Shown one piece after another: positions 6,960 to 9,644 of a stretch of 9,644 nt of DNA. The stretch is from positions 1-9,644 of the forward strand of contig CAJLTE010000107.1 in NCBI GenBank assembly GCA_905209435.1, read 5' to 3'. Positions within the stretch are counted from its first letter, which is position 1, and every line of letters starts with the position of its first letter. The translations under genes were made by a program, and so were the position numbers. Below the pieces are notes generated by a model, which saw nothing but the letters and a program-made list of their open reading frames with translations, searched no databases and was not told the DNA's origin. Source of the DNA: an uncultured Blautia sp. (GTDB lineage: Bacteria > Bacillota_A > Clostridia > Lachnospirales > Lachnospiraceae).

Positions 6960-7109
6960 ATGCCGAGAAGAAATAAGCGTGTAACGATAAGGGCTACAAG
7001 CGTGCCGGAGCTACATCAGTGGCTGAGAGCTTGCAAGAGGGAAAATGCCAGAAAGAAATCACAGGGGCATAATGGGACGAAGAAACAGACAAAGGATTGG
7101 CATATTTAA
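6960..7109 (+). CDS. 49-residue basic peptide
   Basis: The ATG at 6960 lies 6 bases after AGGAAGGAG (6945-6953), one of the best ribosome sites in the window. It opens a 49-codon frame ending in TAA at 7107-7109. The peptide is strongly basic: it starts 'MPRRNKRVTIRATSV', continues 'LHQWLRACKRENARKK', and ends 'KKQTKDWHI'. Nucleic acid binding would fit the charge. It lies between the HTH gene and the gene at 7125, with only 15 bases before the latter. I recognise no family. The ribosome site and the operon position are the evidence that it is real. Confidence 0.55.
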   Translation: MPRRNKRVTIRATSVPELHQWLRACKRENARKKSQGHNGTKKQTKDWHI

Positions 7110-7124
7110 AGGTGGTGGTGAATT

Positions 7125-7607
7125 ATGGGAAGTCCGTTGATTAAAAGGCTTGATGCTTTATACCAAAGAGCTCAGATGGTAATGAAAGTGCAGGCGGATC
7201 ATGCTCCGTTTGTGTCCATAGCTCCATGGAGTTTTATAAAAGATGAATGTATCGTGAAATATTATCCAGAGGGACATTATCAGAAACCAGAGCAGATAAC
7301 AACTACACTTCATGATGCATTAATGATAGCTCAATATTATTACGAATGTGGGTTGTATGTTCAATTTACAATGAGCCTGTGTATAGAGTGGCTGTTCCTG
7401 TATGTGCGTGATGATCCCCGGTATTCTCCGCCACAACAGAAGTCATGGTATACAAAGAATGTTGAAGAATATCCAGAAATAAAAACTATGTTGGAGAGTG
7501 AACAGCGATTTGAAATTATTGGAACATTGCGAAGAATGCCTCAGAATTTCCTTTTTAAGGGATTGCCTGATGATATTAAAGATGATTACAAATTGATGGA
7601 TTTTTAG
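7125..7607 (+). CDS. Hypothetical 160-residue protein
   Basis: The start at ATG 7125 is preceded by a GGTGGTGGTG run (7111-7120), a weaker ribosome site than its neighbours have. The protein is unusually rich in Tyr, Trp and Phe: 'APWSFIKDECIVKYYPEGHY', 'IAQYYYECGLYVQFTMSLCIEWLFLYV'. A hydrophobic stretch near 80-95 is short and carries a Cys and an acidic residue, so a membrane span is not convincing. The C-terminus, from about residue 118, is helical ('ETMLESEQRFEII'-like), ending 'DDIKDDYKLMDF'. I recognise no domain. Its position after the HTH and basic peptide genes suggests an accessory phage function. Confidence 0.6.
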   Translation: MGSPLIKRLDALYQRAQMVMKVQADHAPFVSIAPWSFIKDECIVKYYPEGHYQKPEQITTTLHDALMIAQYYYECGLYVQFTMSLCIEWLFLYVRDDPRYSPPQQKSWYTKNVEEYPEIKTMLESEQRFEIIGTLRRMPQNFLFKGLPDDIKDDYKLMDF

Positions 7608-7628
7608 ACAAAAAATGACGGGAGTATG

Positions 7629-7688
7629 GGAATTCGTTGACACGATTACGCACGCAAAGGAATTCATGGACACGATAACGCGCGCGAA
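7629..7688 (+). repeat. 30-bp tandem repeat, two units, with a decayed third
   Basis: Unit 1 (7629-7658) and unit 2 (7659-7688) both begin GGAATTC and share GACACGATAACG-type and CGC-rich segments at an exact 30-bp offset, with about seven differences. The next bases (from 7689) keep a faint third copy. Read in the frame of the downstream gene they encode EF(V/M)DTIT(H/R)AK twice, then IFGDF. The block is richer in CpG and CGCG than its surroundings, suggesting a different origin or a functional DNA element. Confidence 0.6.
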
Positions 7689-7803
7689 AATATTCGGAGA
7701 TTTCGGAGCCCCTAAAAGAGTAAAATGCGTTAGAACGAAGCCCGAGCGAACCCCGAAAAATAAGACTATAATTATTATCGAACAAAACGAAAAGGAGATT
7801 TTT

Positions 7804-8088
7804 ATGGATGGATGTAACGAAAATGTAATTGAGTTTATGACCAATGATACCAGAGCAACTTTATCATTCTCACAGGGGCGGTATAAATCTACAATCCGCA
7901 GACTGGCAGAGAAGCACCCAGAAGATTGCCGGATCATTGCGGATAACGAGGACGGAAGCATTTGTGCTCATGTTCCAGTATCCTGGCTTCGGATTTCTCC
8001 ACCAAGGCAGTATACAGAGGAACAGCGGCAGCAGATGGGAGAACGACTGAGGCAGAATAGGTCTGAAAATACAGCAACACAAGGATAA
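7804..8088 (+). CDS. Conserved small phage protein, function unknown
   Basis: A 94-residue protein. The start at ATG 7804 is chosen because AAAGGAG (7791-7797) lies 6 bases upstream. The frame is open back to 7615, but there is no ribosome site there, and that part is the 30-bp repeat and its flank. Conserved-looking blocks are 'CNENVIEFMTNDTRATLSF', 'KSTIRRLAEKHPEDCRII', 'EDGSICAHVPVSWLRISPP', and a charged helix 'TEEQRQQMGERLRQN'. I recall proteins with the same opening and the 'HVPVSWLRI' block in clostridial prophages and plasmids, where they are annotated as hypothetical. No function can be assigned. Confidence 0.65.
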   Translation: MDGCNENVIEFMTNDTRATLSFSQGRYKSTIRRLAEKHPEDCRIIADNEDGSICAHVPVSWLRISPPRQYTEEQRQQMGERLRQNRSENTATQG

Positions 8089-8182
8089 AACAGGGCGAAA
8101 AGCGATTGCAAAGCGTTTAAGGTAAAGTTTGTAAGGGAGAGCAAATAAAAAGGCTAAATGAGCTGATAAAACAGTAAGGGAG

Positions 8183-8287
8183 ATGATGCAGGTATTTAAT
8201 AAAAAACTGCTGCCGAACCTACGGTTCAAGGAGTTTTTCACTATTTTAAGGAGCGTTGTTGAGAATGAAGCAGTGAGGAAGCAGTGA
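8183..8287 (+). CDS. Doubtful 34-residue micro-gene
   Basis: ATG ATG at 8183-8188 follows AAGGGAG and opens a frame of 34 codons ('MMQVFNKKLLPNLRF...'), ending in TGA at 8285-8287. That stop overlaps a GTG start of a second frame as GTGA, a common coupling arrangement. Against it, a terminator-like hairpin lies inside the frame and the peptide matches nothing I know. It may be chance. Confidence 0.25.
   Translation: MMQVFNKKLLPNLRFKEFFTILRSVVENEAVRKQ
8202..8238. terminator. Possible bidirectional terminator hairpin
   Basis: AAAAACT (8202-8208) pairs with AGTTTTT (8232-8238) outside an inner stem GAACC-TAC-GGTTC (8215-8227), with CC/GG between them. The A run on one side and T run on the other give the right form for intrinsic termination on either strand. 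It lies 114 bases after the end of the 94-residue protein gene, so it could end that operon. The internal loops make the stem imperfect. Confidence 0.4.
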
Positions 8288-8288
8288 A
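8267..8288 (+). repeat. 11-bp tandem duplication
   Basis: GAAGCAGTGAG (8267-8277) is followed directly by GAAGCAGTGAA (8278-8288), differing only in the last base. The junction of the two doubtful micro-genes falls inside the second copy. This looks like a recent slippage duplication. Confidence 0.6.
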
Positions 8289-8385
8289 AAACGGTCAAAA
8301 AGGCGGCGAGAACCGGGAGTGCTTGAACTGTCGATTAACAGTCGATATATTTGATCGAACAGGCGAGGAACAGGCGAGAAATTAA
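8284..8385 (+). CDS. Doubtful 33-residue micro-gene
   Basis: A GTG at 8284 overlaps the previous frame's TGA, and GAGGA (8275-8279) lies 4 bases upstream. The frame runs 33 codons to TAA at 8383-8385. The peptide begins 'MKNGQKGGENRECLNCRLTV' and contains one CxxC pair and 'DIFDRTGEEQARN'. The polar, protein-like composition and the coupling arrangement make it worth listing. It may be non-coding. Confidence 0.3.
   Translation: MKNGQKGGENRECLNCRLTVDIFDRTGEEQARN
8327..8342. promoter_or_regulatory. Inverted repeat, operator-like
   Basis: ACTGT (8327-8331) and ACAGT (8338-8342) form a perfect inverted repeat with a 6-bp centre. A second one, TCGAT/ATCGA (8342-8346 and 8354-8358), follows directly. 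They lie about 100 bases before the Rha gene. A regulator site is possible, but 5-bp arms are common by chance. Confidence 0.25.
8357..8378 (+). repeat. Perfect 11-bp tandem duplication
   Basis: GAACAGGCGAG occurs twice with no gap (8357-8367 and 8368-8378). It resembles the other 11-bp duplication 90 bases upstream in length and opening bases. A run of two 11-mers cannot keep one reading frame in register, which argues against a strongly constrained coding role here. Confidence 0.65.
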
Positions 8386-8440
8386 TAAATTAATGGAAAA
8401 AGTTGGTATTTTCGGATATAGCTAAAGAAAGGCGTACAGT

Positions 8441-9094
8441 ATGAATGAACTTGTGTATTTAAAGAACGATGAAGCAGTATGTGACAGTATACAGGTGGCA
8501 GAGAAATTTGGAAAAGAACATAAAAACGTTTTGCAGAGCATTGATAATCTCATTGCTGAAAATTCAGCTGTGAAAATAATGTTTAAGATTTCTTCTTACA
8601 AATCTGGTAACGGGCAATCATATAGAAAATTTTATATGAATCGTGATGGCTTTTCTCTTTTAGCAATGGGGTTTACTGGGAGAGAAGCCCTCGAATGAAA
8701 ATTACAGTATATCCGGGCATTTAATCAGATGGAGAACTTTATCCGTGAGAAATCTACTCAAATGTGGGTTGAAACCCGAAAAACAGGAAAGCTTACTCGA
8801 AAAGCAGAAACCGATACAATCCAGAAACTTGTTGAGTATGCAAAGGGACAGGGCAGCAGTCATGCAGAAATGCTTTATATGACTTATACCAGACTGGCAA
8901 ATAAAATGGCAGGAATCAATAAAAGGGACGAAGCTACGGTGATGCAGCTTAATAACCTGTCTTTAATGGAAAATATCATTTTGCATGAAATTGATATGGG
9001 AATCATGAAAGGGAAACACTATAAGGAAATATATAAAGACTGCAAGGAACGCCTTGAGACGGTGAAAGACTTGGCGTATTTAGAAGCAGTATAG
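8441..9094 (+). pseudogene. Rha-family phage antirepressor, split by an in-frame TGA
   Basis: Two consecutive open segments (8441-8698 and onward to 9094) are in the same frame and together give a 217-codon Rha-family protein. These proteins are phage regulators that interfere with repression or host development. The N-terminus has the pRha pattern: 'ELVYLKNDEAVCDSIQVAEKF', 'KEHKNVLQSIDNLI', 'SYKSGNGQSYRKFYMNRDGF', 'LAMGFTGREALE'. Codon 86 is TGA (8696-8698) exactly where the family has the conserved Trp of 'ALEWKLKYIxAFNxME', and the frame resumes 'KLQYIRAFNQMENFIREK'. A TGG to TGA change explains this. The C-terminal half ('GKLTRKAETDTIQKLVEYA', 'MKGKHYKEIYKDCKERL') is intact. The start at 8441 follows AAAGAAAGG by about 8 bases. 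The ATG at 8729 has no ribosome site. Loss of function, a sequencing error or rare readthrough are the options. Confidence 0.75.
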
Positions 9095-9110
9095 AAAGGA
9101 GAGGCAAAAT

Positions 9111-9470
9111 ATGAGTGCAGTTGACGACTACATCAAAGAAAACGCAGAAATACATAAATTCGCCGCAGAAGTGGCGAGAATCATCTCAGGAATACCGCAG
9201 ATGCCGGAGTTCTCATCAGAGGGCATATCCGTAGCTGATGCGAGCAAGCTAATTGGTATTCCAGCAGCATCTATTAGAGCCGGTATCGTATACGGATGGC
9301 TTCCGATTGGAGTAGCTATCCAGAACAACAAGCCAGCAAAAAGCCTTTCAGGTAGCCGGATTACGTACATTGTATCACCGCGAAAAGTTTATGAGGTAAC
9401 AGGACATGTTTGGAGGGGGAAAGAAGCATTAAGAAAGAAAAACAAAGCTGAAGAACATATTGAAGAATGA
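9111..9470 (+). CDS. Excisionase-like HTH DNA-binding protein
   Basis: A 119-residue protein. AAAGGAG (9096-9102) lies 8 bases before the ATG and directly after the end of the Rha frame, so the two share an operon. Residues 1-30 are helical. Residues 38-68 ('GISVADASKLIGIPAASIRAGIVYGWLPIG') form a winged-helix or MerR/excisionase-type HTH, in which an entry helix is followed by a hydrophobic 'GWLPIG' strand. Residues 83-98 ('RITYIVSPRKVYEVTG') match the strand and helix that follow in phage proteins of this type. The C-terminus is basic then acidic. Such proteins bind DNA as excision or regulatory factors; without an integrase in view, which one cannot be said. Confidence 0.6.
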   Translation: MSAVDDYIKENAEIHKFAAEVARIISGIPQMPEFSSEGISVADASKLIGIPAASIRAGIVYGWLPIGVAIQNNKPAKSLSGSRITYIVSPRKVYEVTGHVWRGKEALRKKNKAEEHIEE

Positions 9471-9493
9471 ATAAGGCAGCAGTTTATAGTAAA

Positions 9494-9522
9494 TTGACAA
9501 ATTCCTGAAGCTGGCATATAAT
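9494..9522 (+). promoter_or_regulatory. Consensus sigma-A promoter
   Basis: TTGACA (9494-9499) and TATAAT (9517-9522) are both perfect consensus hexamers, separated by the ideal 17 bases. This is the strongest promoter in the window. It points right, towards a structured region with no + strand gene. Transcription should begin near 9529-9531. Confidence 0.85.
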
Positions 9523-9537
9523 ATACTTATCAAGACA

Positions 9538-9570
9538 GCCAGTAAGGGAGGTTGGGCTCCCCGTCCTGGC
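9538..9570 (-). terminator. Putative terminator for the leftward toxin mRNA
   Basis: GCCAG (9538-9542) pairs with CTGGC (9566-9570). Inside it GGGAG (9546-9550) pairs with CTCCC (9557-9561) around a 6-base loop. On the - strand the stem is followed by TGTCTTG, a moderate T tract. It would end a transcript entering from the right and also form part of the antisense RNA fold. Confidence 0.45.
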
Positions 9571-9590
9571 AAATATGTTTAGCTAAGATG

Positions 9591-9632
9591 TAGCCGCCTA
9601 TTCTTTACCAGAGAGCAGGGCGGCTATTTCTT
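9591..9632 (+). terminator. Intrinsic terminator of the antisense RNA
   Basis: TAGCCGCC (9591-9598) pairs perfectly with GGCGGCTA (9619-9626). An inner stem TCTT/GAGA (9602-9605 and 9611-9614) closes the loop. TTTCTT follows at 9627-9632. This is a strong GC stem with a T-rich tail in the right place to end the transcript from the promoter at 9494. On the opposite strand the stem starts at the stop codon of the incoming gene. Confidence 0.7.
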
Positions 9633-9644
9633 ATGTGTGTATGT
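9624..9644 (-). CDS. C-terminal codons of a putative small type I toxin, partial
   Basis: Read leftwards from the edge, the bases give Thr-Tyr-Thr-His-Lys-Lys and then TAG (9626-9624), directly followed by the terminator stem. Small hydrophobic holin-like or Fst-like toxins of Firmicutes often end in a short basic tail such as KK just before such a stem. Six codons are far too few to identify a gene. The call rests on the antisense RNA context. Other frames across this edge are also open. Confidence 0.3.
   Translation of the reverse strand, partial: TYTHKK

Larger units (their letters stand above)
8089..8440. other. Gene-poor 352-bp spacer with short repeats
   Basis: This stretch between the 94-residue protein and the Rha gene holds no convincing full gene. 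It contains a terminator-like hairpin (8202-8238), two 11-bp tandem duplications (8267-8288 and 8357-8378), several inverted repeats (8327-8342, 8342-8358, 8381-8394), and two tiny overlapping frames. No consensus promoter was found for the Rha gene. The density of small repeats suggests an operator region or worn-down sequence. Confidence 0.5.
9529..9632 (+). ncRNA. Putative antisense RNA of a type I toxin-antitoxin locus
   Basis: A transcript from the consensus promoter would run about 100 bases with no reading frame or ribosome site for a protein. It holds a two-part hairpin (9538-9570) and ends in a terminator hairpin (9591-9626) followed by TTTCTT. The opposite strand at the right edge appears to carry the last codons and 3' untranslated end of a small gene, so the RNA would pair with that mRNA. 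This convergent layout, with overlap at the 3' ends, is that of Firmicute type I systems such as txpA/RatA, bsrG/SR4 and holin-like toxin loci. The identity of the toxin lies outside the window. Confidence 0.5.

Noticed and set aside
7637..7665. Promoter at TTGACA inside the 30-bp repeat
   Set aside because: The hexamer matches -35 consensus, but at 16-18 bases downstream there is only GAATTC-type sequence, not a -10 box. A TATAAT at 7767-7772 in turn has no -35 at the right distance.
8267..8378. CRISPR-like array
   Set aside because: The repeats are only 11 bp, occur as two unrelated adjacent pairs, and have no spacers between copies.
8696..8698. TGA read as tryptophan (alternative genetic code)
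   Set aside because: All tryptophans in the 1317-residue tape measure and other genes use TGG, and other genes end at TGA (6909-6911, 9468-9470). A recoded genome would show many internal TGA codons. A single mutation is the simpler explanation.

Overview
The window is a stretch of mobile, phage-type DNA from a low-to-moderate GC Firmicute. A gut clostridium of the Lachnospiraceae type is the best guess. The basis is strong AGGAGG-type ribosome sites, a consensus sigma-A promoter, codon use, and small phage proteins of a kind I associate with that family. No rRNA, tRNA, transposase, integrase or CRISPR array is visible. Every complete gene of any size lies on the + strand; one fragment at the right edge reads on the - strand.

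Layout. (1) 1-374 is the C-terminus of a VapE-type primase/helicase. It is followed at 401-581 by nine TGTAG/CTACA boxes around a very AT-rich core, which looks like a replication origin. (2) 636-1088 holds two small phage proteins. (3) 1145-1172 is an operator-like repeat. A tight operon follows: a 26-residue membrane peptide, an 87-residue protein, a tail assembly chaperone and a 1317-residue tape measure protein (to 6067). The leader of the tape measure gene can fold into three hairpins, the last of which covers its ribosome site. (4) 6121-8088 has five small genes: an ArpU/sigma-like protein, a homeodomain-like HTH protein that could be a small-terminase type, a 49-residue basic peptide, an unknown 160-residue protein and a conserved 94-residue phage protein. 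The last is preceded by a 30-bp tandem repeat. (5) 8089-8440 is gene-poor, with short tandem duplications, a terminator-like hairpin and two doubtful overlapping micro-genes. (6) 8441-9094 is a Rha-family antirepressor split by an in-frame TGA where a tryptophan is expected. It is followed by an excisionase-like HTH gene. (7) 9494-9644 looks like the antisense half of a type I toxin-antitoxin locus. A perfect sigma-A promoter drives a short structured RNA into the 3' end of a small gene entering from the right edge on the - strand.

How it fits together. Replication (VapE and origin), tail length control (chaperone and tape measure), DNA-binding regulators and a stabilising toxin-antitoxin module are all present. 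The capsid, portal, large terminase, tail tube, baseplate and lysis genes that normally surround a tape measure are absent. The window is therefore either a deleted, mosaic prophage or a satellite-like element that keeps its own tape measure. The broken antirepressor favours decay. The SaPI-like origin layout and the intact operon keep the satellite idea open.
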